Positions 17,782 to 26,637 of a stretch of 64,000 bases of DNA are shown in pieces (positions within the stretch are counted from its first letter, which is position 1; each line of letters starts with the position of its first letter). The DNA comes from UBA1924 sp963976625 (GTDB taxonomy: Bacteria; Planctomycetota; Phycisphaerae; Phycisphaerales; UBA1924). The stretch covers positions 1 to 64,000 of the forward strand of contig CAXBLA010000017.1 in NCBI GenBank assembly GCA_963976625.1. Direction: 5' to 3'. The notes under the pieces are model-generated. The model saw only the letters and a program-made list of their open reading frames with translations, was not told where the DNA came from and ran no database searches. The translations under genes and the position numbers were made by a program.

Positions 17782-18603
17782 GTGACGAATATCGAATCCA
17801 TCTTGGTGCACGGTGTGCCGTTTATGATGGTGCTGTCCCGGATCACGGGGCTGTTTTTGTTTACGCCGTTGATCACGAGTGTGACGATTCCGATCGTGTA
17901 CAAGGCGCTGCTGGCGTTTATGCTCGCGATCGCGATCTACCCGTTTGTGCCATTGGCGACGCTGCCCGAGACGATTGACCTGGTGGCGCTCGCCCCGATG
18001 TTGTTCACGGAGCTGCTTGTCGGGGTGATCATCGGGGTGATCGCGATGATCCCGATGATGGCGATCCAGATGGGCGGCTACATCATGGGCTACCAGATGG
18101 GGCTCTCGCTGGCCCAGTCCTTTAACCCCGAGCTCGATACCAACTCGAGCGTGGTGGGGCAGCTGCTGTACTTCTTGAGCATCTTTATCTACATCTCGGT
18201 TGGTGGGCTTGAGACCGTGTTCCTGATTCTTGCCGATTCGTTCCACACGATCGGCTCGGGGACTTTCGTGGTCATGGACACGCCGCTGGATCTGCTCGTC
18301 GGTGTGCTCAACTCGGGCTTCGAGCTGGCGATCCGCGTGGCGGCTCCGATCATGGGCGTGGTGTCGATGCTGATGATCGCGATGGGGTTCATCATGAAGA
18401 CGATGCCTCAGATCAATATTATGAGCATCGGGTTCTCGATCCAGATCCTCGCGGGGCTGAGCATGCTCACGGTGCTGATCGCGACGGTGGGCGTGGTCGC
18501 CGGCGACGAGATCCTCCGCACGCTCGAGCTGATCAACCAGTGGGTGCAGAGCTTCGCGGTGTTGGGTGTTCCTTCTATCGGTATGGGGGCTGGCCATGGA
18601 TGA
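17782..18603 (+). CDS. fliR: Flagellar export gate protein FliR
   Basis: FliR is the single-copy gate subunit that completes the FliP5-FliQ4-FliR1 helical assembly. The 273-residue protein has six or more hydrophobic segments, beginning with the family start VLSRITGLFLFTPLI. It includes the conserved MGGYIMGYQMGLSLAQSFNP near residues 95-115. I prefer the GTG at 17782, preceded by GGGGGA at 17772-17777. An in-frame GTG at 17752, directly after the fliQ stop, would add ten cysteine-rich, atypical residues. The 3' end overlaps flhB by eight bases. Confidence 0.94.
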   Translation: MTNIESILVHGVPFMMVLSRITGLFLFTPLITSVTIPIVYKALLAFMLAIAIYPFVPLATLPETIDLVALAPMLFTELLVGVIIGVIAMIPMMAIQMGGYIMGYQMGLSLAQSFNPELDTNSSVVGQLLYFLSIFIYISVGGLETVFLILADSFHTIGSGTFVVMDTPLDLLVGVLNSGFELAIRVAAPIMGVVSMLMIAMGFIMKTMPQINIMSIGFSIQILAGLSMLTVLIATVGVVAGDEILRTLELINQWVQSFAVLGVPSIGMGAGHG

Positions 18604-19729
18604 TCTGGGCGAACGCAGCGAAGAGCCAACTAGCAAGAAGCTGAGCGAATCCCGCCAGCGGGGGCAGGTGCCCAAGAGCCAGGACCTCTCTGGCGCGTTC
18701 TCGCTGTTCGGTGGGCTGATTATTTTCGTGGTCTTCGGCTCGACCATCGCCGGGATGTTCGCCCGGGTGATGAGCCGGACGCTGGGCGGCGAGATCTCCG
18801 CTGATATCGTTTCGGTCGAATCGATCTACAACACCACCAAGGTCGCGGCGTACGAGAGCATGGTCGTGGTGTTCCCGATCTTGATTCTGTCGGCACTCGT
18901 CGCGTATGTGGGCAACTTTGTACAGGTGGGCTGGTTGCTCACCGCAGAGCCGATCCGCCCCAAGCTCAATAAGCTCTCGCCGCTGGCGGGGATCAAGCGG
19001 ATCTTCGGCGTGCGTGGGCTCGTCAAAACGGTGGTCAACTCGATCAAGCTCACGGTGATGATCATCGTCTCGTGGCTCTTTATCCGTTCGCACATGGACG
19101 ATATCGCCGTGCTTTCGAAGCTCACCGCGATCGAGGGGCTCAGCGCGATCCTGGCGCTGGTGTTCAAGCTGGCGATGATCCTGGCGATCCTGTTGTTGTT
19201 CATCGCGGTGATCGATTATCTGTATCAGCGGTTTCAGCACACCAAGGACCTACGGATGAGCAAGCAGGAGGTCAAGGACGAGCGGAAATCGATGGAGGGC
19301 GATCCGTCGCTCAAGGGGCGTCGCTTGCAGATGGCCCGTGAGATCGTGATGCAGCAGCTCGGGGCCAAGGTGCCCGATGCCGATGTGATTGTCACCAACC
19401 CGACCCATTTTTCTGTAGCGATCAAATACGATCCGGAGACCATGGGCGCGCCCAAGGTTGTCGCCAAGGGGGCGGACCTGATCGCGTTTCGGATCCGCCA
19501 GATCGCGCGTCAGAACGAAGTGCCCATTGTTGAGCGCCCGCCGCTGGCTCGGGCGCTGTATTGGGGGATGGAAGTGGGGCAGGAGGTCTCGTTTGAACAC
19601 TACGAAGCGGTGGCCGAGCTCTTGGCGTTTGTGTACAAGATCGATAATCGGATGGAGAAGAAGCTCGAACGCGATATGAACCAGAAAAATCGAACCCAAA
19701 CACCAGCACAAGAACCCGTCGGCGTATAA
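18596..19729 (+). CDS. flhB: Flagellar export specificity switch protein FlhB
   Basis: FlhB controls the change from rod/hook to filament export. The 377-residue protein begins with the usual DLGERSEEPTSKKLSESRQR and has four membrane helices (about 35-210). The cytoplasmic domain carries the autocleavage motif Asn-Pro-Thr-His at residues 268-271. The surrounding IVTNPTHFSVAIKYD and the downstream ERPPLARALYW are fully conserved in pattern, so the switch should be functional. I chose the ATG at 18596, overlapping fliR by eight bases. The extra ten residues from 18566 are out of family. Confidence 0.97.
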   Translation: MDDLGERSEEPTSKKLSESRQRGQVPKSQDLSGAFSLFGGLIIFVVFGSTIAGMFARVMSRTLGGEISADIVSVESIYNTTKVAAYESMVVVFPILILSALVAYVGNFVQVGWLLTAEPIRPKLNKLSPLAGIKRIFGVRGLVKTVVNSIKLTVMIIVSWLFIRSHMDDIAVLSKLTAIEGLSAILALVFKLAMILAILLLFIAVIDYLYQRFQHTKDLRMSKQEVKDERKSMEGDPSLKGRRLQMAREIVMQQLGAKVPDADVIVTNPTHFSVAIKYDPETMGAPKVVAKGADLIAFRIRQIARQNEVPIVERPPLARALYWGMEVGQEVSFEHYEAVAELLAFVYKIDNRMEKKLERDMNQKNRTQTPAQEPVGV

Positions 19730-19795
19730 CTTGTAGCGACCAGAAAACAAATCCCAACGGTTATAGCTACACGGATGTAGGAGACCAAGACGAGC

Positions 19796-21982
19796 GTGGC
19801 CCAGCAGCAGCAAAACACGATCGCATTCCCGGCATGGATGCTCAAGTTCGCGGAGATGCGCGCACTCATTGTGCCCATCGGGTTTGTGCTGCTGTTGTCT
19901 GTGTTGCTGGTCCCGCTGCCCCCGCCGATGCTCGACATCATGATCTCGGTGAATATCTCGCTGGCCGTGATCGTGCTGCTGACGACGCTGTACATGAAGC
20001 GGGCGCTCGAGTTTAGCGTCTTCCCCTCGCTGCTGCTGGCGACGACGCTGCTGAGATTGGTCCTCAACATCGCTTCGACTCGTCTGATCTTGACAGCCGA
20101 CGCCACCAGCCCTGAAGAAGCCATGAATGTCGCGGGCAAGGTCATCAGCGCGTTCGGTTCATTTGTCGCGGGTGATTCGCTCTTTGTCGGTGTGATCATC
20201 TTCTCGATTCTGATGATCGTGCAGTTCATGGTGATCACCAAGGGTGCGGGGCGTATTGCGGAGGTCGCCGCGAGGTTCACGCTCGATGCGATGCCCGGCA
20301 AGCAGATGGCGATCGACGCCGAGCTTTCCAATGGGATGATCGACGAGACCGAGGCCCGCACCCGGCGCGATGAAATCTCGCGCGAGGCGGATTTCTTCGG
20401 TGCCATGGACGGTGCGTCCAAGTTTGTCAAGGGGGACGCGGTCGCCGGGATTATCATCACCGCGATCAATATTGCTGGCGGCTTCGCGGTGGGCACGGTC
20501 GAGCGTGGCTGGCCCGCGGGTCAATCCGCGGAGGTCTTTACCCGCCTGACGATCGGTGACGGGCTGACCTCACAGGTGCCGAGTTTTATCATCTCGATGG
20601 CGGCCGCGCTGATTGTGACCCGCTCGGGCGATAAGAACAACCTCGGGTCCGAACTCACATCGCAGCTTACATCGCAGCCCATCGGGATGATGATCACCGC
20701 CGGGTTCTTGGCGGCTCTGGCCTTCACGCCACTGCCCACGATCCCGCTGCTGGTCACCGCCATGGCCATCGCGGGCATCGCCTACGGCATGATGCGCTCG
20801 ACCAAGACCAGCGCCAAACGCGTCCTTGATGATCAGCTCGCCCAGGCCGAGGCGCCCACGATGGAGCCGGCCCCGGTCGAGGACCTGCTCAAGATCGATG
20901 TGCTCGAACTCGAAGTTGGCTACGGCATCGTCGCGCTCATCGACACCGCCCAGGGCGGCGATCTGCTCGACCGTATCAGTGCTGTTCGCCGGCAGTTGGC
21001 GGTCGAGCTCGGGCTGGTGATGCCCCCGGTGCGCATCCGCGACAACATGCAGCTGGCGCCCAGCGAGTACCGAGTCAAGATTCGTGGCAATATGGTCGCG
21101 TCGGGCGCGGTCGAACAGTCCAAACTCATGGCGATGGATTCGGGGATGGTGACGGATCCGATCGACGGCATCCCGACCAAGGAGCCGGCATTCGGGCTCG
21201 ACGCGATCTGGATCGAGCCGCAGATGCGTTCTCGGGCGGAGATGCTCAACTACACGGTCGTCGATCCGACGAGTGTGCTGGCGACGCACATCACCGAGAT
21301 CGTCAAGGCGTACGCCGACGAACTGCTCACCCGCGAGGAGGTCAACAACCTGCTCGAAGGGCTCAAGGAGAAAGCCGCCAAGCTGGTCGAGGAGACTGTG
21401 CCCGGGATCATCAAGACCGGCGAGCTCCAGAAGGTCCTTCAGTCGCTGCTTCGTGAGCGCGTGCCCATCCGGGATATGGAATCGATCTTGGAGACCCTGG
21501 CCGACTGGGGTACCAAGACCAAAGACCTCGATGTGCTCGTCGAGTATGTCCGCAACGGGCTTCGTCGGACGATCTGCTCGATGTACGCGACGACGGATCT
21601 ACAGGGCGATCTCACGATGCTGTGCGTGACGCTCGATCCGGGGCTCGAGGACCAGATTAATTCCTATATAGATCGCGGCGGGCAGGGCACAACGCTCAAC
21701 ATGCCGGCACGGATTGCGCGGGACATCGCTTCGAAGGTGGCGGATGGATTGAACGCCGTGGGGGCGAGGGGCGGGATGCCCGTGGTGATCGCTTCGCCAC
21801 AGGTTCGCAACGCCGTCTGGCAGATCATCGAGCCCCATGTTCCTGTTGTGGCAGTACTTGGGTACAACGAGATCGTGCCGGGGATCAATGTGGAATCGGT
21901 GGCGTTGATCGCGCCCATCGGGCAAGAGCCCGCCGGGGCGGCTGCCCAGCCTCAACAAGTGTCGCCTCAGGTTGTTGCCTGA
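19796..21982 (+). CDS. flhA: Flagellar export gate protein FlhA
   Basis: FlhA is the nonameric export gate whose cytoplasmic ring docks chaperone-substrate complexes. The 728-residue product starts at GTG. It has eight membrane helices in the first about 345 residues and the highly conserved FHIPEP-type loop (RFTLDAMPGKQMAIDAELSN, near 160-180). The C-terminal ring domain contains LEVGYGIVALID, ILETLADWG and VPVVAVLGYNEI. Length is slightly above the usual 690 because of an N-terminal lead and a Gln/Pro-rich tail. The 66-base gap before it separates it from flhB, and flhF follows after 235 bases containing a terminator-like hairpin. Confidence 0.97.
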   Translation: MAQQQQNTIAFPAWMLKFAEMRALIVPIGFVLLLSVLLVPLPPPMLDIMISVNISLAVIVLLTTLYMKRALEFSVFPSLLLATTLLRLVLNIASTRLILTADATSPEEAMNVAGKVISAFGSFVAGDSLFVGVIIFSILMIVQFMVITKGAGRIAEVAARFTLDAMPGKQMAIDAELSNGMIDETEARTRRDEISREADFFGAMDGASKFVKGDAVAGIIITAINIAGGFAVGTVERGWPAGQSAEVFTRLTIGDGLTSQVPSFIISMAAALIVTRSGDKNNLGSELTSQLTSQPIGMMITAGFLAALAFTPLPTIPLLVTAMAIAGIAYGMMRSTKTSAKRVLDDQLAQAEAPTMEPAPVEDLLKIDVLELEVGYGIVALIDTAQGGDLLDRISAVRRQLAVELGLVMPPVRIRDNMQLAPSEYRVKIRGNMVASGAVEQSKLMAMDSGMVTDPIDGIPTKEPAFGLDAIWIEPQMRSRAEMLNYTVVDPTSVLATHITEIVKAYADELLTREEVNNLLEGLKEKAAKLVEETVPGIIKTGELQKVLQSLLRERVPIRDMESILETLADWGTKTKDLDVLVEYVRNGLRRTICSMYATTDLQGDLTMLCVTLDPGLEDQINSYIDRGGQGTTLNMPARIARDIASKVADGLNAVGARGGMPVVIASPQVRNAVWQIIEPHVPVVAVLGYNEIVPGINVESVALIAPIGQEPAGAAAQPQQVSPQVVA

Positions 21983-22165
21983 GCGCACTGATTGCATGCT
22001 TGCGTGCTGATCTGTGCGCTCTCGGGGTGGTGCAAGCGGATCGAATCGTGTACAGTGCGTGCGTCAGATTCCGTGCTCTGGGATGAGTTCAGGGTGATGT
22101 GTTGGGTGTTCTTCCTTATTGAGGGCCCCGCGATCGCCCCCCGTGCGTCGGCTTGATGATGGTTC

Positions 22166-22186
22166 GCCCACGCTGTGGGCATTTTT
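22166..22186 (+). terminator. Terminator-like hairpin between flhA and flhF
   Basis: GCCCAC at 22166-22171 pairs perfectly with GTGGGC at 22175-22180 across a three-base loop, followed by A and five T residues at 22182-22186. This is a short but regular intrinsic-terminator shape lying in the 235-base gap before flhF. It could end or attenuate the upstream flagellar transcript, which would make flhF-flhG-fliA partly independent. The stem is only six base pairs, so termination would be partial at best. Confidence 0.45.
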
Positions 22187-22217
22187 CGACCGCTGCAACG
22201 CACGCCAGGACGGCCAC

Positions 22218-23888
22218 ATGAAACTCAAAACATATACCGCAGATACGATGGCCCAAGCACTCGCCCAAGTCCGCAAGGACCTGGGCAAGGACGCGATGAT
22301 CCTGCACACCCGCAGCTTCCGCGTGGGGGCATGGTTCGGGCTCGGCGGCAAGAACATGGTCGAGATCACGGCTTCCTCGCCGACGATCGCGTCGAGATCC
22401 AAAGCTCCCAAGCCCATGCCCCGCGTTGCCCGCCCGCATGCCCCAAACCCGCAGCAGACCCAGCAGCCAGAGTTGCGCACGCAACCCGAGCCCGAAATCG
22501 TGATCCAGCGCGGCTCCACCGTCACCCGCCAGCGCCTCGCCCCCGAGCATGCCCAGGTGCTCGCGTCGGCCCAAGCCGCGGTTCAGAGCCAGAGCCAGAA
22601 TCAGGGCCAAGGCCGGTCGACTGACGAACAACTGCCCCGAAACCGTCGTTCGCCAAGCGATGATCGCGGGCTCAACGGGCGCGACGCGCTCTTTGGCGAT
22701 GATGCGACACCAACCCGCTCGACAAGAAACCCGGAGCGTGCCCGCCCATCGCGCCTCGCGGACATGCAGCCTCAGAATGCACCGGTTGTGCCCAAGCAAA
22801 GCATCGAGGCCAAGCCGGTCGCCGTGCCATCACCCCAAGTGAAACCGCAAGTACAACCAGAAGTGAAGCCGCAAGCCAAGCCTGACGCCCAGCCGGCGGC
22901 AAAGACTGACGGGCAGACGAACACCGAGTTGCGTTCACAGATCGATTCGCTCCAGAAGATGATGGGACAGGTGCTCGAATCCACCCGCAAGACCGCCGTG
23001 GCGGTGGGGACGGGGAGCACCAGCGACGCCCTGCCCAGCGGCGAGATGCCCGCGCCGCTCTTCACGCTCTACGCCAAGATGATCGACAACGATGTGCCGG
23101 TGGATCTGGCCGATGCCCTCGTCGGCTCGGTCCGCGATCGGCTCGACGCGATGGAGCTCAAGGATGATCAGATCGTCCGCCAGGCGCTGTTGCGGGCGAT
23201 CGAATCGACGATCCAGTGCCGATCGGATTCGCTGCTGACCATCGACCACCGATCGGTCGGCGGTCGCCCGCGTGTGATCGCCCTTGTTGGCCCGACCGGG
23301 GTGGGCAAGACGACGACTGTCGCCAAGCTCGCGGCTACCTATAAGCTCCGCCATGCCAAGAAGGTCGGGCTGATTACCTCGGATACTTACCGGATCGCGG
23401 CCGTCGAACAGCTGCGAACCTATGCCGGGATCATCGGATTGCCCCTCAAGATCGCCAACTCGCCCGAGGAGATCACCAAGGGCATCGAAGAGCTGGGCGA
23501 CTGTGATATTGTGGTGATCGACACCGCCGGGCGATCCCAGAACAATACTTCGCGGCTCCAAGAGCTTGCCGAGTTTACCAAAGCGGCGAACCCCGACGAG
23601 ACCCATCTCGTGTTATCCACAACAGTTGGGGATAATGTTCTGCGAAAGACTGCCCAGAGTTTCGCCGCTTTGGGCCCCGACCGGTGTATCCTTACCAAGC
23701 TTGATGAAGCGGTGACCACCGGCCCCATCGCGGGTCTCTCCGACCGGATCGGTCTGCCGCTGAGCTTTGTGACCGTCGGCCAGGAAGTGCCCGACGACTT
23801 AGAGCCCGCCCGCGCCGATCGTTTGGCGCGTTGTGTGCTCGACGGCCCGGATGCCGTGGTTCGGAGAATAAGCGAGGAGAACGGATGA
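22218..23888 (+). CDS. flhF: Flagellar biosynthesis GTPase FlhF
   Basis: FlhF is an SRP-type GTPase that places the flagellum at the pole and recruits FliF. The 556-residue product has the B domain start (MKLKTYTADTMAQALAQVRKDLG), a long Pro/Gln-rich linker (about 75-245), a helical N domain, and the GTPase G domain from about 350. G1 is GPTGVGKTTTVAKLA, G3 is DTAGRSQNN and G4 is TKLDE. I chose the ATG at 22218, which gives the standard FlhF N-terminus. The ATG at 22119 adds 33 non-family residues. Its stop overlaps flhG (ATGA), which fits the FlhF-FlhG partnership. Confidence 0.96.
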   Translation: MKLKTYTADTMAQALAQVRKDLGKDAMILHTRSFRVGAWFGLGGKNMVEITASSPTIASRSKAPKPMPRVARPHAPNPQQTQQPELRTQPEPEIVIQRGSTVTRQRLAPEHAQVLASAQAAVQSQSQNQGQGRSTDEQLPRNRRSPSDDRGLNGRDALFGDDATPTRSTRNPERARPSRLADMQPQNAPVVPKQSIEAKPVAVPSPQVKPQVQPEVKPQAKPDAQPAAKTDGQTNTELRSQIDSLQKMMGQVLESTRKTAVAVGTGSTSDALPSGEMPAPLFTLYAKMIDNDVPVDLADALVGSVRDRLDAMELKDDQIVRQALLRAIESTIQCRSDSLLTIDHRSVGGRPRVIALVGPTGVGKTTTVAKLAATYKLRHAKKVGLITSDTYRIAAVEQLRTYAGIIGLPLKIANSPEEITKGIEELGDCDIVVIDTAGRSQNNTSRLQELAEFTKAANPDETHLVLSTTVGDNVLRKTAQSFAALGPDRCILTKLDEAVTTGPIAGLSDRIGLPLSFVTVGQEVPDDLEPARADRLARCVLDGPDAVVRRISEENG

Positions 23889-24898
23889 GCCAGGCAGTTT
23901 CGGCACACAACCCCAGCCCGCAAGATGGTCCCAACGGATCGCAGCAGTTCGGCACACCATCGGCCAACAAGCAAAGCGTCGACGACCAAGCCTCGCGCCT
24001 GCGCGAGCTCGTGAGTTCGCTGGGCCAGCCCAGCGCCGAAGAGTTCGCCAAGGACCGCTCCAAGCTCACCCCGCCGACGCGCCGCATCCCGATCATCGCG
24101 ATCGCGTCGGGCAAGGGCGGCGTGGGGAAAACGAACACCTCTGTGAACCTCTCGATCGCGCTGGCCAAACACAATCGGCGCGCGATGCTCCTCGACGCGG
24201 ACCTTGGATTGGCCAACGCCGATGTCCTCTGCGGCTTGATGCCCAAGGCTCGGCTTGAGTCTGCGGTGGGCGATGGGGCTTCTTCGCTCGAAGACCTTGC
24301 CATCGACGCCCCGGGCGGGTTCCGCCTGATCCCCGGCTCGGTGGGGATCGGACGCGTGGGCGAGCTCGACGACAACGAACGCCGGGTTTTGCTGAGTCGG
24401 CTCGAAGACCTGCACGAATACAACGATGTCATCATGATCGACACCAGCGCCGGGCTCGGCCCTTCGGTGACCGCGTTTATCGACGCGGCCGACGCGTGTC
24501 TGATGGTCGTGACGCCCGAGCCCACCAGCATCGCCGATGCGTATGCGCTGATCAAGGTGCTCGTCGCTCAACAAGACGAAGCCAACGGCGGTCGTCTGCC
24601 CAACCTCGCGTTGATCGTCAATCAGGCGGTCAATGAGAAGGAAGCCCACGCCGTGCACGCCCGGATCTCGGGGGTGTGCGATCGGTTCTTGGGCTATCAG
24701 CTGCCCATGATTGGCTATGTCCGTCGCGACAAGAAGGTGATCAAGGCGATCAAGGCCCGCACGCCGTACATGATCGACTCACCCAAGTGCTCCGCATCGC
24801 GGGACATGGGCGAGCTGGCGGCTTCGCTGATCGACTGGCTGGGCATCGAGGGGCGCGCCAGTGCTGCCCCTCGGCGTCGTTTGTTCGGTCGGGGCTGA
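23885..24898 (+). CDS. flhG: Flagellar number regulator FlhG (MinD-like ATPase)
   Basis: FlhG is the MinD-type ATPase that limits flagellar number and activates the FlhF GTPase. The N-terminal activator motif DQAxxLR is present as DQASRLR at residues 34-40. The ATPase has the deviant Walker A GKGGVGKTN near 76-84, the switch DADLGLANADVL and the MIDTSAGLGPSV loop. The 337-residue length is normal plus a short tail. I chose the ATG at 23885: it overlaps the flhF stop, and GAGGAG lies just upstream. The next gene, a small membrane protein, begins 162 bases later. Confidence 0.95.
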   Translation: MSQAVSAHNPSPQDGPNGSQQFGTPSANKQSVDDQASRLRELVSSLGQPSAEEFAKDRSKLTPPTRRIPIIAIASGKGGVGKTNTSVNLSIALAKHNRRAMLLDADLGLANADVLCGLMPKARLESAVGDGASSLEDLAIDAPGGFRLIPGSVGIGRVGELDDNERRVLLSRLEDLHEYNDVIMIDTSAGLGPSVTAFIDAADACLMVVTPEPTSIADAYALIKVLVAQQDEANGGRLPNLALIVNQAVNEKEAHAVHARISGVCDRFLGYQLPMIGYVRRDKKVIKAIKARTPYMIDSPKCSASRDMGELAASLIDWLGIEGRASAAPRRRLFGRG

Positions 24899-25060
24899 TT
24901 CATCGGCGGGGCGATTCCCTATTTTCTGTATCCCAGAGTGTTCTCTTTCGCTTTGGCGCGTCATTTGCGTGCTTGAGTTTGGGCGATATGTGCGCGTTTG
25001 TGGGTCTGGCTGCGGCTGGGCATGATTCGGGCGCTGATTTGAGCCGATGGAGTCAGGGAT

Positions 25061-25432
25061 ATGGCAGAATACGAAGATGTTGAGATCATCGAAGACGAAT
25101 CGCCCAGCGAGCGGAGCATTTATCTCGAGAACCACGCCCAGCGATTGGTCTCGGGCGTGCTCGGGCTGATGGGGTTCTTTGTCTGTGCGCTCGTCGGGCT
25201 GCTCGCGGGGAATCCGGGGGCGGTGATCTTGGTGCGTGCGATGATCGCGATGGTGATTTGTTCGCTGATCGGGCGTGTGCTGGGCGCGGTGGGGGAGATC
25301 TGCGTGCAAGAGTTCGTTTCGCGGTACAAGACTGAGCGGCCGGAGCCGCAGAAGCCTCAGGAACTTGTCGAACTTGATGAGCGCAAGCAGGCGCACGAGT
25401 CGATGGTGCAAACGATGAAAAAAGCTGCGTAA
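25061..25432 (+). CDS. Small two-helix membrane protein in the flagellar cluster
   Basis: I do not recognise this 123-residue protein. It has an acidic N-terminus (residues 1-22) and two membrane helices at about 30-52 (VSGVLGLMGFFVCALVGLL) and 58-80 (VILVRAMIAMVICSLIGRVLG). A charged C-terminal tail of about 40 residues follows and is probably cytoplasmic. GGAG lies upstream of the ATG at a workable distance. It sits between flhG and fliA on the same strand, so it is presumably cotranscribed and may serve flagellar placement or regulation. That is inference from position only. No signal peptide or enzyme motif is visible. Confidence 0.7.
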   Translation: MAEYEDVEIIEDESPSERSIYLENHAQRLVSGVLGLMGFFVCALVGLLAGNPGAVILVRAMIAMVICSLIGRVLGAVGEICVQEFVSRYKTERPEPQKPQELVELDERKQAHESMVQTMKKAA

Positions 25433-25658
25433 AAAGTGCAGGAATCCTACCACTTTGTCAATTTGGATTCGATATACTAGAATTAATCTGGGCAAGGACT
25501 GCCCAGGCCGACAACTCAACGCTTTCTGCGGCTGAGGTTTGCACATTATCGGATAGTTCATTGTTTGGGTCGTGTCTCACCAGATCGACCTATCAGGAGC
25601 ATCTGAGCATCCCCAATGCCATGAGAGTTCAATGTGTCAAGGGTCAAGGAGCCGACCA

Positions 25659-26513
25659 ATGACTGCCATGCGATCAAAGTATTCATCGCGCCACTCGGCG
25701 CAACATGCCACATCGAGCAACCTCCCGACGAGGTTCGACGATATCCCCATCCGTGATGTATGGGTGATGTATCAGTCTGAGCCCACCGAGGACCTGCGCA
25801 ACTTCTTTATGGAGCGGTTTCTTCACTTGGTGCGTTACAACGCCGAGCGGATTTATCAGCGCCTGCCTGACGAGGTCGATCTTGAGGACCTGATGTCCGC
25901 CGGGCTCTTTGGGCTCATGGATGCGATCGACGCGTACGATCTCGATCGCGGCGTGAAGTTCGAGACCTACTGCGCCCCGCGTATCCGTGGTGCGATCCTT
26001 GACGAGCTGCGTTCGATGGACTGGGTGCCCCGCCTGGTGCGTCATCGGACATCGAAGGTTGAAGCCGCCAAGCAGCAGATCCAGATGGAGCTGGGACGCA
26101 AGGCCACAGACAAGGAGATCTCCAACAAGCTCGAGATCGACAACAACGAGTACATCAAGTACAAGCGTGACTCGAGCGCGGTCTCGGTCACAAGCATCAC
26201 CCGCAAGTGCTACCAGTCCGAGGGCTCACGCGAGCTCCGCGAGATCGATGTGATCAAGGACGGGCACCAGACGAGCCCGGTCAAGCTGATCCAGCGTCAG
26301 GACCTCAAGGAGCTGATGACCAAGGGGCTCACCCGGGCCGAGCGGTTGATCGTGGTCTTGTACTACTACGAGGGCATGACGATGAAGGAGATCGGGACGA
26401 CCCTGGATCTGTCCGAGTCGCGCGTCTCGCAGATGCACTCGTCGATCTTGGCGCGGCTCAAGGCCCAGATGCAGCACCGGATGCGTGAGCTCGAGCCGAT
26501 GAAGTCGGTCTGA
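25659..26513 (+). CDS. fliA: RNA polymerase sigma factor FliA/WhiG type (sigma-28)
   Basis: FliA directs transcription of late flagellar and chemotaxis genes. The 284-residue protein shows sigma region 2 (LVRYNAERIYQRLP, then DLMSAGLFGLMDAIDAYD and VKFETYCAPRIRGAILDELR), region 3 and region 4 (LTRAERLIVVLYYYEGMTMK, then LDLSESRVSQMHSSI). The motif DWVPR after region 2 is typical of the FliA/WhiG group. I chose the ATG at 25659 because AAGGAG at 25646-25651 lies seven bases upstream. The ATG at 25572 would add 29 unrelated residues. The gene closes the flagellar cluster and is followed at once by a strong terminator. Confidence 0.95.
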   Translation: MTAMRSKYSSRHSAQHATSSNLPTRFDDIPIRDVWVMYQSEPTEDLRNFFMERFLHLVRYNAERIYQRLPDEVDLEDLMSAGLFGLMDAIDAYDLDRGVKFETYCAPRIRGAILDELRSMDWVPRLVRHRTSKVEAAKQQIQMELGRKATDKEISNKLEIDNNEYIKYKRDSSAVSVTSITRKCYQSEGSRELREIDVIKDGHQTSPVKLIQRQDLKELMTKGLTRAERLIVVLYYYEGMTMKEIGTTLDLSESRVSQMHSSILARLKAQMQHRMRELEPMKSV

Positions 26514-26552
26514 TCCGCGATGAGTTGACAATATGAATGCTCTCTCTCGAGA

Positions 26553-26583
26553 CCGACCGCTTGTGTTTGCGGTCGGTTTTTTT
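26553..26583 (+). terminator. Intrinsic terminator of the flagellar cluster
   Basis: A nine-base perfect stem (ACCGACCGC at 26553-26561 with GCGGTCGGT at 26570-26578) closes an eight-base loop and runs into at least six T residues. It lies 40 bases after the fliA stop on the plus strand and marks the end of the 26-kb flagellar transcription block. Confidence 0.9.
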
Positions 26584-26637
26584 ATTGGGTTTGGGATATC
26601 GGCTTGATGATCAAACGGGTCGAGCCTTGACTGGTGT

